From NCBI RefSeq assembly GCF_932526225.1, contig NC_064048.1:4818627-4882626 (forward strand): 64,000 bases of DNA. The letters run 5' to 3'. A program made the translations under genes and the position numbers. Source of the DNA: Nematostella vectensis (Eukaryota > Cnidaria > Anthozoa > Actiniaria > Edwardsiidae). The stretch's first letter is position 1. Each line of letters starts with the position of its first letter. A model generated the notes under the pieces. That model searched no databases. It was not told where the DNA came from and saw only the letters and a program-made list of their open reading frames with translations. Shown here piece after piece: positions 1 through 10,206 of this stretch.

Positions 1-277
1 GAAGCGTAAAGTTGTGCGAAGAATTACGGACCATGGGGAAAGTCGGCGCAACTCACTTCAAGAAGATCTAATTACAGCTCGAAGTGTGATTATGGAGACG
101 CCGGAACATAAAGAGACTCGGAGAAAAGTCTTAGAAAGGCTCAAGGTACATTTCTCAAGACAACTTGATAGTTGACTGTCGATTTTCTTCCCCGGGGCTG
201 GTTTTACCACATTCCTAATAGAACTACGATGATGGCGGATCCATAGAGGCCCCCTCCCCTCTGTTTCAGGTAAATTC

Positions 278-708
278 CGCCGACAAACCAGTTCGCCGAC
301 AACCATGTTCGTTTCGCCGACACGCTTTTTTCGTCTAAATAGGAGTCGTGCCTTTCTACAGTGACTATACTGCAGTGAAGCTCGCTTACTATAAACAGAG
401 AAGTGTCTTATATCAAAACTCAAATCATCATCAAGCCGCTATGAATAACATGATCGCGGACACGATCATTAAGAGCGTGCTAAAATCCAGATTAGATACA
501 GATTATTATAAGTTACTGCTTTGCAAATCTACTTAAGCTCTAACGTTTACCCCAAACAACTAGTATGCTTGTGAGATGCAGATTATTTTTATTTAAGTTA
601 CTGCATTGCAAATTCATCAAGTCGCGCGTAAAAGACAAGAAAGCATTCTCAAACTCAAGTGACAACAAGCCGCAAGTCTAGGGTTGTCGGCGAACCGGTT
701 TGTCGGCG
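278..708. repeat. Short TIR element (27-bp ends)
   Basis: Positions 278-304 and 682-708 are inverted copies of a 27-bp sequence beginning CGCCGACAAACC, differing at one base. The inside is AT-rich and has no convincing gene. This is the shape of a non-autonomous DNA transposon. No target duplication was identified, so the exact ends are uncertain. Small ORFs inside it look random. Confidence 0.6.
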
Positions 709-873
709 AACAAACCGCAATTCCTCCCCTCCCCCTGCACATTTGGACCGAAAGTTCTGTTAGACGGACGACTACACGCACGGGGAATATTTTATCTAAG
801 TTTAAAAGAATGTGTTAGCGCGCTTCAATCTTGCGTGAGCGCCGTGTCGTCATAAATCTTAAAAAGTCATTAA

Positions 874-1500
874 CCCATTGACACCTCAACCGGCCTGTAC
901 CGGCCATGAGAAGTACCCACAACCAAAAACGAAAAATAAACAAAATAAGATCAAAATACTCTGGCATCAGTCTAAGGGATAACTTGTCTTGAAGATATGC
1001 ATCCAACCAAGGTGATAGCAACAACTTTTCGGCCAAATAATAGCTCACAGGTTCTTTGACAATTTCAAAATCGGTCTAGGAAAATCAACAGAATTGACCC
1101 CCTCAGCAAAACGCTCAAAATACAACACAAGGAAGAGATCAGCGAAAACAACTCAAGACACAAATAGATACCTTCATTCTGATCCTCCAGGTCCATTCCA
1201 TGGCCTCAAAATACAATGTCCTTTATTTGAAGGCTTCTGGAATCGTCTTGCTGCCATTGTAGATTGCAAAACATTCTGGAAGATCCAGGGAAGGATTCAT
1301 GAGGGAAGATTCCGTAAACACTCCTCACCCCAAAGCCAAACAAATCAATTCAATGTCATACAGACCCAGAATAACAGTGTAAAAAATTTTGGTGTTTCAC
1401 TTTGACGGGCTGTAAAAAATCTCAAATTTGGTGGGCGTATGTTTGTGGTCCGTTTTTTTTTTTTGTAAATTCAGCTTACAACTAGTAAGGTGTCAATGGG
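874..1500. mobile_element. piggyBac-like non-autonomous element, old copy
   Basis: The ends are a perfect 13-bp inverted repeat (CCCATTGACACCT at 874-886, its complement at 1488-1500). TTAA precedes the left end at 870-873; the right flank reads TAGC, so the target duplication has decayed. The interior is clearly related to the 1001-bp units at 54.8-60.4 kb (shared CCGGCCTGTACCGGC, AAGTACCCACAACC and ATGCATCCAACCAAGGTG) but is shorter and diverged. A 103-codon ORF at 1094-1405 is a decayed version of the ORF in those units and is not a recognisable transposase. TTAA flanks and short TIRs are typical of the piggyBac superfamily. Confidence 0.75.
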
Positions 1501-1995
1501 TAGCCGCAAGAAGTCAATTTGAGTATTTTGTCATCCCAATAAACGGTCCATTGTATCGAATTGAGACCCAGTTGTAGGGGGTACACTCATCGACACAGGC
1601 TCTGTCAATAGAGCCACAGTAGACTGCCCTCTTCATTTTGCCATGACCCCCTCACCGCAAATAACTTACCAATTAGTCTTCAAATATGCTTTGGTCTAGG
1701 TTCTTCGTTATGTGTTAGATGATCCCGCACACACCCGTCGGCGGTCCTCGTTTGCGGACGAAGTAAAGTATGCGAGGTCAGTCATTATAAGGGATGGACT
1801 TGGAGAAAAACGTGCGAAAAGAAATAGGTGAGATCTCTTTATTTCTCTTTGCCTGAATGTTTAAATAATTTAAGCCTTTGCTCTTGTGCGTTCTTGTTGT
1901 TTGTTCTTGTGCGTTTCGTAGCTTCTGAGGCCCAGGGGTTCTAGAGACTGCTAATCTTAGGCGTATATATAAAACCTTCATAAGTTACAATTGGG
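1501..1995. other. No gene seen
   Basis: Single-copy-looking sequence between two transposable elements. Only short random ORFs are present and no splice-consistent coding exon was found. Confidence 0.5.
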
Positions 1996-2227
1996 ATATT
2001 AGAGAACTTAAGCAAGTCAACACAAACGGCATCAAAAACGGCGCGCGCGCTCAAGAATGGCTGAAAAACGGCGTTGACGTCCGTGACCGCGCGCGTAGAA
2101 CGTAAAAATTGGGGAAATGCCGTTCGAGATTTCCTGTCACGGACGTCAACGCCGTTTTTCAGCAATTCGTGAGCGCGCGCGCCGTTTTTGGTGCCGTTCG
2201 TGTTGACTAGCTTAAGCTCTCTAATAT
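1996..2227. repeat. Foldback element, ~230-bp imperfect palindrome
   Basis: The left arm (about 1996-2084) and right arm (about 2138-2227) are near-perfect reverse complements: ATATTAGAG..TTAAGC..GTCAACAC, AACGGC, a (GC)n run, then CTGAAAAACGGCGTTGACG. The loop is about 50 bp. The whole could fold into one long hairpin with alternating GCGCGC tracts in the stem. It is best read as a foldback-type MITE. The short ORFs over it are strand shadows. Confidence 0.75.
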
Positions 2228-2293
2228 AACAACTTCAAGGACTCTATCTAGGTACGATAATCGATGTTTGTTACCATATTATCCATATGAAAA

Positions 2294-3676
2294 TTGCCTG
2301 TGATTTCCAGGGACTGCATACGAAAGAGTGTTGTGTTAGGCTCCTCGAGATTCTGCTTCGCGAGTTACCTCGCGTCTGCGCGGTGGGTCATCATTAATCC
2401 AGAAGTGATTCTCCAAATCGAGGCCGATGCTAATGAACGATCGAAGAACTTCATAGGTCACCACAACAACCCAGTCCTCCTACCGTCAGCACGACCACAG
2501 CGACACCATAGCGCTCCGGGCGACCTAACTAAGTCAACTAGGTCAAGCCGATTGGGTTACGAGGGACTTGAGGTTAGGAAGACGGTTTCCGAGGGCGTGG
2601 CTCGACCCCCTCGCCGCCGTAAACCAACTGCACGCAGCATCCGATGGAAAGAGCTCCATTGCAATACCTCTTCCTCTTCGTCGTCCCAAAATACCTCTCC
2701 CGGTACCTCCCCTTACACCTCTTCCCATCAGATTGGTCGCAGCCCTAACCACGCCCTTCCCCATCCGTCCACGGGGTCACCCAGTCAACCCTCCTCTAGA
2801 CCATCTCGGGGTCCATCCTTTTATTCCGCCCAGGGCTCGTTTCACTCGTTTACGTCACTCTCCCCCAAGCCTTCCCCTAAGTCATCTTTTCACTCTTGCA
2901 TTGATTCCTCCACAGACTCCTCCTACCACTCAGTCACACAGAAATCCCGTCTACCGTCCACAACATCATCTAACTCCAGTAGGACTTCTTCCATTCACGT
3001 ACCCTCTTTCCACTCCACTCAACCAGCAAATGCCCCCTTCACCCTACCTTCTACTAGCCTCTCCTTCAACACATCTTCCCCTCCCTCACCTAAACCATTA
3101 TCAAGCTATTTCTCCCGCTCTTCGACTGACATTCCTCCCCTACTCGATCCGTCCCTTCCCTCCCCTAAACTCTCGTCTAGTCACTTCTCTCGATCATCAG
3201 CCAATTCCTATCCCTACCCCCTAACGCAGTCTGTCTTGCTATCCCACTCTGCTCCCGTTACATTGAAGTCGCCCTGGAGCCAAAGCCCCACCGCAAAATG
3301 GGGGGATCATGTTACTGCAGAATCTACAGCAGTAACCCAGGAACATGATACTGACAAAAGCCGTATTTCTGCGCCCACAATACTCAGAGGTATAACAGGA
3401 GTCGCGCATCATCAAAGTACCGCTGACAAGTCTACAAGAAATATCGCGGGCTTGGGTAGTACCCTATCAAAGAAAGAAAACTTCAACCGATATCAGATGG
3501 ACGGAGTGATACGCCCTGAAATAATTCTGTGTATTATCGACCCCGGAGACGAGGCAAAGACTGAAGCAAAGAAGGAGCAATCAAACGAATTGACCAATCA
3601 TGTACTGCCAAGAGATGACGTCATTATTGATATGACAACGGCGGAAGTGGAAGAGACTTACCAGAATTCCCACTGA
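2294..3676 (+). CDS. Ser/Pro-rich protein, probable 3'-terminal exon, function unknown
   Basis: An open frame of 460 codons from ATG 2294 to TGA 3674-3676. A good acceptor (ATTTCCAG) ends at about 2309, only a few codons after that ATG, so the frame may really be the last exon of a gene that starts upstream. Residues about 120-330 are extremely Ser/Pro/Thr-rich and look disordered. The last ~90 residues are more normal and acidic (DPGDEAKTEAKKEQ, DDVIIDMTTAEVEETYQ). No domain, membrane segment or signal peptide was recognised. The overlapping 218-codon frame at 2568-3224 is a Pro/Leu shadow of the same composition. A coding role is likely given the length and the acceptor; the product is not known. 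Confidence 0.5.
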   Translation: MPVISRDCIRKSVVLGSSRFCFASYLASARWVIINPEVILQIEADANERSKNFIGHHNNPVLLPSARPQRHHSAPGDLTKSTRSSRLGYEGLEVRKTVSEGVARPPRRRKPTARSIRWKELHCNTSSSSSSQNTSPGTSPYTSSHQIGRSPNHALPHPSTGSPSQPSSRPSRGPSFYSAQGSFHSFTSLSPKPSPKSSFHSCIDSSTDSSYHSVTQKSRLPSTTSSNSSRTSSIHVPSFHSTQPANAPFTLPSTSLSFNTSSPPSPKPLSSYFSRSSTDIPPLLDPSLPSPKLSSSHFSRSSANSYPYPLTQSVLLSHSAPVTLKSPWSQSPTAKWGDHVTAESTAVTQEHDTDKSRISAPTILRGITGVAHHQSTADKSTRNIAGLGSTLSKKENFNRYQMDGVIRPEIILCIIDPGDEAKTEAKKEQSNELTNHVLPRDDVIIDMTTAEVEETYQNSH

Positions 3677-4318
3677 GCCTCTATTTTGTATTTTATTGAA
3701 TCTTTAATTGCATTTCTAGATATATTTACGCTCTGTTACAGTCGGGATAATACTCCGTCATCTCGCTGAGAATTGCATGATATTCAGAAACTTTGTACAC
3801 GTTTTATGGCCAAAATGAGCCTTACCCTTTGACTCTACCCTAGCAAAGCTTAAACCGATTTCTATTATTTGCTACCTACTGATGCAAAGCACAGGCTTTC
3901 GTGGAAATGAATACATTCCAGTCTGTAGTTGACATATAGCTACCGGTAATAAACCGATGTTGTATAAGAATTTAAGTCTATTTTGTTGTGTATTGCTGTC
4001 ATGCACAAAAGTAGTTGGAATGGTAGGCAACTGAAGACTATCTACACATGTCTGATAAAGAAAACCTAAGCCCTGGCCAAAGTAAACGCAAGTTGCGATG
4101 CACATGCGATGAAGCGTCCCAAACTAGTGAGATGAAAAATGTTCGATTTACTTGCAAGGGTTGGCAAACTTGAATTCAAAATTTGAACATGTTCCAATTT
4201 GTCGCATATAGAGACATAAGTAAACGCAAGTTGATGGGTAAACGAAGCACAAGTTGCCACAAGTAACAAAACTAGGGGCAACTTTCGCTGACTTTTTCGA
4301 GATTTTATTATTTTCACC
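3677..4318. other. No gene seen; 3' flank of the Ser/Pro-rich frame
   Basis: AT-rich sequence with short ORFs only. It would hold the 3' UTR of the preceding frame. GTAAACGCAAGTTG occurs twice (about 4082 and 4211), a minor local repeat. Confidence 0.4.
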
Positions 4319-4593
4319 CATCGGACATCGTTGTGTCGAGCATAGTTAGATCGATTATTGCTATCTCGATTATCGTTATAGCAAGCAACTTTATGTCGTT
4401 TTCTGCTATTTCCGCTATTGTCGTTATGTCGAGTATCGTTATGTCGATTGTCGCTATGTCGAGTATAGTTATGTCGAGTATCGATATGTCGATTGTCGTT
4501 ATGTCGATTTGTGTTATGTCAAGTGTCGTTATGTCGATTATCGTTAAGTCGATTATCGTTATGTCGAGTATCATTATATCGATTGTCGTTACA
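4319..4593. repeat. 15-bp minisatellite, copy A
   Basis: About 18 degenerate tandem units of roughly 15 bp alternating GTCGATTGTCGTTAT and GTCGAGTATCGTTAT. The same unit builds a larger array at 9596-10205. Because the unit is a multiple of three, all frames stay open and give false ORFs (MSSIVMSI- or DITTIDI-type). The array runs directly into the stop codon of the transporter gene on the minus strand. Confidence 0.9.
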
Positions 4594-6586
4594 TCAGGGT
4601 CTGAATAACTCACCACCTGTAGCTAAAATGCCTAATAACCCTGCTATAACTCCGAACACAATGATCGATATATCGAGAAGCTTTGACCAGTTAGACAGCT
4701 CAGGTGCTTTGAGAGCAAGATGGAAAATACAAGGAAACAAGAAAGACATGCATGTTCCAGTCAGGCTCCCCGCAAACGCCATAAAAAGCGCAAAACGTGG
4801 AATAGAAACTGCAGGTATAAGTGTGAGGAAATTCACAAATATCCGGACGAATATAAACCATACTATTGATGGAAATTTGGAAATGAGGGAATCTGGAATG
4901 ACGGACTCCAGTACTTGGATTATTGTCATTACTCTGAATGGATACGAGAGCACTATGCTCAGTAGAAGAAAAATGTTGACTGAAATCTTAAGATATCCGA
5001 GCGGTAAGCTATTTGTTATGACTTCACTTATGTGCGTGCTAAAGGAAAGGAAGGCGCACATCGAGAAAACGATTTTTACTAGGAACACAGATGCATATGA
5101 AAGCGCAAGCATTGTGTTGAACTTATTCGGATCCGCCATATTTGCTTCTATTCCTGGTAGAACAGGGTGGCATATATAGCTAAATATAATAATAGCTAAG
5201 GCTAGAGGAGCACCTTTAGTTTCCCAGAAAGGAATAAACTTGATATCCCAGCTAAAACTGATGGAGAACCCGTACCCGAGTATTATGCTTACGGCGATGG
5301 TCAAGGCGACTACACTGGCTAAGCTAATCCAGGCAACTTGTGAGAAGTGCTTGAAGAAGATTGTCGGTAGTCCTACTGCTGCGATGATTACCATCCAAAT
5401 GCGGAGAGGTATGGGCGTGGTTGGGGTGAGCCCCTCTAGCAGGGAGGCGGCTAACACGAGGTATAGGGAAGCAAGTAGGGTCAGCTCAATTACTTGTATG
5501 ATAACCGCTATCCAGCCACCGTACTTTGGCCACGACGCGTCCGCCATTTCACGGTAGTTGGACCGAACCCGAACCTGCAATATGAAATAGTCCTGCTATA
5601 AGAAACAAACCATTTACAATTTTGGGAGAAAATAATACATATATTATCTGAATTTTGTATTCTCGGTTTCTCCCATAAACATTCAAAATACTCCATTTTG
5701 GGTTTGGTGTGTAAAAGTTTCAATAAAATGAGGTTAAACAGTAGTAGCCGTTATTTGAACCTCTACAAGATAGCTATCAGAAGGTTTACGTATTTATCAG
5801 CGCGAGTGTGCATGCAGTCAAATGTCATGGCTTCACTGGGAACGCGGGTTAACAATGTTTCTTACGCAATAACGAATAGTAAAAAGCCTTGCGCTAGTAT
5901 GAATGCGAAATTTTGCGTCATATGACTGTTTCCGCGTTGATATGAATGCGATATCGGCACTGTTTCGGCAATTTGTAAACACATAATAATGTTTCGTAGC
6001 TTGTGTAGACTCAATAGAGTGTTTTTTCGCAGGTGTGGACGAGATATAACAATGTTGCTAAAAAGTGGAATACGGCAACGCAGTGTTAATGCAAATCTAG
6101 CTGACCTACCTTATTTCCCTTGCCATCCTTGTCGTAGATGCATTCCACCAAGATGTTCCCTGTGTAATACGATATAAAGGCCACGACTACCAGAGCCATC
6201 ACAGCTGCCCATCCGCCCCTCAATATCACATAGGGTAGACCCAAGAGTCCCGTGCCTTCCATATCACTCACTAGGTTCGCCACCGATTGCCACATAGATG
6301 ATTTTGCATACTTCAAAGTTTGTTCATCGTCATTGCTCTCTTCTCTGCCTTTTTCTAACTCCGTCGCAGATTCTGGACTCTTCAGAGTGGGAAGATCTGT
6401 TGGAAGGTCTGTCGTGGGGACCAGCTTGTATTCACTTGATTTTTTTTCGAATAAGCCTCGGAGCTTAGGAAGCACCGTTCTTTGTTTTGACTCGGTACAT
6501 TTAGAATGTATACTTTCTGGTGGCGCGCTTCTCCGTTCGGTTTCTATGTCTTTTTGGTCTTTTATCTTGTCTATAACTAGATTCAT
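4594..6586 (-). CDS. Vesicular inhibitory amino acid transporter-like protein (SLC32 type), two exons
   Basis: Exon 1 runs 6586-6110 (ATG at 6586, donor AAG|GTAGGT) and exon 2 runs 5574-4594 (acceptor TTGCAG|GTT). Phases agree and give about 485 residues, close to the ~525 of vertebrate VIAAT. The N-terminal ~95 residues are hydrophilic and acidic, as expected of a cytosolic tail. Family hallmarks follow: SMWQSVANLVSDMEGTGLLG then LPYVILRGGW in TM1, PTIFFKHFSQVAWIS, FSYICHPVLPGIEANMADP, and FALFMAFAGSLTGTCMSFLF near the C-terminus. SLC32 members load GABA or glycine into synaptic vesicles by proton exchange; substrate here is inferred only. The stop codon lies at the edge of a 15-bp minisatellite. 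A dead duplicate occupies 13788-17222. Other members of the amino acid/auxin permease superfamily (SLC36/38) are less likely. Confidence 0.85.
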
Positions 6587-7440
6587 TCTTTATTCACGCA
6601 GCCCGTCTTGTTCTTAAAGTAATAACTTGATTTCTTTGAATTGTCCTGTCCTTTTCCCGTTTTAAGTTTTCCCGCTTTTCAATGTGCTTTTTTCTTTACT
6701 AATCACACAAATCTTGAGACTTGTCCTCTTCCTCTCTTGTCACTGTTGAATTGATAGTAAATAATTTGAATGATAAAAATATGTTATTCTTCAAACTTCC
6801 CCTCTTTGGCATCGCCCTTTCATTACTTATATCCGCTGTGTCTTCCAAAACAAAATAGCAATTTTTAGCCTTTGTCATGTCTTTCCTGAATAATTCCCAT
6901 AAAACAATTACTTTGTATTATAAATGATTAAATTTTCATTATCTACTTAACATGTTTGGTATTATTTTAAAAGGTGATATTTCAGCAAATAATAAAAAGA
7001 AATTATCTACTGTGTTGGGGGCGTCAGAATCGATTATTTTTTCAAAAAATAAGAGAGAGAAACATTCTGTATAAAAAGCCGCTAATTTCCTAAATTGATT
7101 ATCTTTTTTATTATCTTTAACAAGCTCCGTTAAACAGTTTAGCAAACTCAAAATTATAAAGAGGGAGAAGAAGGCAATTGTATTCTGCGCATTCTATTTA
7201 TATGTATGCACTCAGACTTATCAACCGTAACAATTCAAATTATTTACGCATACTGTATAAGCGAGTCTTATATAAAACTAGAGATATAACATAAACCAAT
7301 AAACATATGGCAAAAAAGTTAAAACAGGCGTGGAATGTACCTAAGTAAAAAAAACTATCGCATAAATCTATTACTTGCAACATCAGTTCCAAAAAGCCAA
7401 TTAGCTTTTGTAAATATATAATATTAATAACGTAATTCAA
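6587..7440. other. 5' flank of the transporter gene, shared with its duplicate
   Basis: AT-rich sequence with no convincing exon. Blocks of it recur at 17223-17783 (AAGAAGGCAAT, GTAACAATT, ACGCAT..AAGCGAGTCTTAT). It therefore marks the upstream part of the segmental duplication, which ends near 7275. Promoter and 5' UTR presumably lie here but no clear motif was assigned. Confidence 0.5.
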
Positions 7441-8420
7441 CCTTAAAGAGGGGGAGACTTCTTTTCTGATATTCGTGCGCGCGTCGGATCTATAAACTAA
7501 AAGGAAAGAGTAGCAAAGACTAAAAGTAGAAATCTTAATGAATGGCAGGTTTTCATAAGCCCGTGAAAGATTTAGCGTATTTACTTAACACTAGTACATG
7601 TCTCTCTTCTCTTTTGTTATTGCTTGATTACTACAATTTGACTGTTAAAATTACTCTTTGTTTCACGTGTTTATGAAAACCACCCTAAGATCAAAATCAC
7701 GACGAATATCACTATGTGCACATTTCAGCAAATGAATCCATCAAAGGTAGTTATGGTATCAATTAGACGTTTCTAGTTTTAGCGAATGTACTTTCCAACA
7801 TAAACACAAAATCCAACATTGCTAATCCTTATCAAGCACCAAACTCACCTGAACTATTTGTTGCGCTGGGAAGATCTTCTTCTTCCGTTTTCTCTCTCTG
7901 TCTTTTTGCCTTTCTCGCTCTCTTTGCTCTTCCGTCATACACAATCGGCTTTGGCGCCGTCTTTCATTCACATCTCTCCTCTCCTCCTCTGTCATCTATG
8001 CCGGCGTTCTGGCCGCTAATGGCGTTTCTTTCATATGCATTTCTCCTCTCTTCTTCGGTCATACACAATCGGCGTTGGTGCTGTCTTTCTTTCGCATTTC
8101 TCCTCTTGTCTTTTGTCATACCCGGCCGTCGTTTTTGCATTCTTTGGCGCTTTTTTCTTGTTTAAAAAGATCTTCCATCTTCGCAATTTTTTTCCGTTTT
8201 CCATGTTCGTATTCGTTTTTTTTCGGTTTTGTTATTGTGAGCTGTGTACATTAAGCCGCAGTCATTACATTAAATATTACATTGAATATTTATCGGTAGA
8301 ACTAGAGTGTGTGCTGTTCGCTACTGGTTGCTTTCATCGACAAGCTGTCATTTTCAGTCACACGTGCACGGTTTTTCGTTTTCTAGACGCGACTGAGTTT
8401 TGGTGAGGGAAGCCATTTCG
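7441..8420. repeat. Unassigned, with a decayed pyrimidine-rich tandem repeat at about 7860-8135
   Basis: The segment 7860-8135 contains about three diverged units built on TCTTCTTC, GTCATACACAATCGG, GGCG(C/T)TGTCTTTC and CTCCTCTC. The remainder is AT-rich with no supported gene. The 66- and 123-codon plus frames follow the low-complexity pyrimidine run and are not considered genes. Confidence 0.45.
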
Positions 8421-8844
8421 CAGGGTCTGGATGGGGGGGTCTGCATGTCGGTAGTCAGTTAAAATTTCCATAATTTGTCGGTAGTCGGTAAGAATTATCG
8501 GTATTTGTCCGTAGTATTCGCTTTTGTATTAGATTTCACGTATAAACAAGATTAAACATTATCTAGTATTGATTAAATAACTTATTGATAATAAATTAAT
8601 TATGGGTTAATAATTGACTGAAAAGTTGATGCAACAGGAAATACATAGTAAAGATTCTGAAATGGCCGAATTTAAGTAGATTGACGATGGAAGTAAAGAG
8701 TAAAAATACCGGTTATAATAAAATGTTGGTAGTCGGCAAATATGTTTTTGTCGCTAGTCACTAGTTATTTTATTCATGTTTTGTCGGTAGGCAGTTACTT
8801 TTTAAGCCGTTTGTCGCTAGTCGTTTAACCCCATCCAGACCCTG
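8421..8844. mobile_element. MITE with perfect 16-bp TIRs
   Basis: CAGGGTCTGGATGGGG at 8421-8436 is exactly inverted at 8829-8844. ATTTCG directly flanks both sides (8415-8420 and 8845-8850), a 6-bp target duplication. The interior repeats short GTCGGTAGTCGG-type motifs. There is no ORF. Superfamily is uncertain: CAGGG ends suggest hAT, but hAT duplications are 8 bp. Confidence 0.85.
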
Positions 8845-8850
8845 ATTTCG

Positions 8851-9595
8851 CATACGGTGGCCGTTATTTTGCTAACCAAGAGAGAGCGAGACCAGGCGCC
8901 AAGAAAGCAGACAAGAAATACATACACACATACGCAATTCGAATTTTATTCAACCACAGGGAGCTCCAACTCTTGTTGAGTGAAATCAGCTGAAGTTAAT
9001 ACAGAGCTTGTATAATAAAATGTTAAAAAATTTCCTTTAAAAAATATCGTAAAGAATCAATATACTTGTGATAAATTACTTATTGTCTCTATATTTAGTA
9101 TCGCTGGGTTGATTCGACGATTTGTGAGGGTTTGAGCGATTTAGATATAGCGCTACTCGTCAATGCCTGAGCGATGTGCAAGGGGAGAACTGGCAGCCGC
9201 CGAAAACTACACACAGTTCAAATAACTTTAAAAAATCCACAGAAATATTAACCCTACGGTCACAATAACAGCAGGGATTCAAAGCTGCTGACCTTTTCAT
9301 TTTCACCTGGTTTTGTTCGAGATATTCCCTAACGACGACAGAGAAATCATTTCTAGCCACCTTTACTCGCCGATCGCAATCGTCAGAGGACGAGACCGTT
9401 TCGGGAGAAAGCTCTCTGATTTGCCAAAGGAAAAAAAACAAATATCGACCTACTCCAGGGCAGGCGCTATTTACCATTCAATAGAGTTTTGACGATTGAA
9501 ATAAACAGGTGGATTTGGCTTAGTTACAAGGCTAAAGCCAATTGACTATGTACAGAAAAAGCGAAAGTTCGATTGTCCTTATTTCGAGACACTTA
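8851..9595. other. No gene seen
   Basis: AT-rich single-copy-looking DNA. The 105-codon minus frame at 9160-9477 has no recognisable domain or supporting splice sites. Confidence 0.4.
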
Positions 9596-10205
9596 ATGTC
9601 GATTGTCGCTATGTCGAGTATCGTTATTTCGCTTGTCGTTATGTCGATTGTCATTATGTCGAGTATCGTTATGTCGATTGTCCTTATGTCAAGTCTCTTT
9701 ATGTGGATTGTCTTTATGTCGATTGTCGTTATGTCGATTGTCGTTATGTCGAGTATCGTTATGTCGAGTATCGCTATATAGTCAGTCCTTGTGTCAAGTA
9801 TTGTCATGTTGAGTACGTTATGTCCGGGATCGTTATGTCGAGTATTGTTATGTCGAGTACCGTAATGTAGATTGTCGTTATGTCGATTGTAGTTATGTCA
9901 AGTATCGTTAAGTTATCTGTCATTGTATCGAGTATCGTTATGTTGAGTATTGTTATGTCGGGAATCGTTTTGTCGAGTATCGTTATGTTGAGTACCGTAA
10001 TGTCGATTGTCGTTCGTAATGTCGAGTATCGTTATGTTGAGTATCGTTATGTCGAATATCGTTATGTTGATTGTCGTTATGTCAAGTGTCGTTATGTAGT
10101 CTCTGTCATTGTATCAAGTATCGTTATGTTGAGTATCGTTATGTCTGGAATCGTTTTGTAGAGTATCGTTATGTTGAGTACCGTAATGTCGATTGTCGTT
10201 ATGTC
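9596..10205. repeat. 15-bp minisatellite, copy B
   Basis: About 40 units of the same 15-bp repeat as at 4319-4593, more diverged and longer. It belongs to the duplicated transporter segment. Its right end is cut by the inverted 5' half of an RTE-type LINE. Long frames on both strands through it are artefacts of the unit length. Confidence 0.9.
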
Positions 10206-10206
10206 T

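Noticed and set aside
2568-3224. 218-codon Pro/Leu-rich plus frame
   Set aside because: It overlaps the longer Ser/Pro-rich frame and shows the composition expected of its shifted reading. It has no acceptor and no motif.
4314-4616. DITTIDI-type and MSSIV-type frames in the minisatellite
   Set aside because: The 15-bp unit keeps all frames open; there is no protein evidence. The same applies to 9532-10161.
9160-9477. 105-codon minus frame as a cysteine-rich peptide
   Set aside because: No signal peptide, regular cysteine pattern or splice support.
10114-10206. C-terminal end of the LINE endonuclease frame (RHNDTQHNDT)
   Set aside because: It reads into the 15-bp minisatellite after the inversion breakpoint and is not LINE coding.
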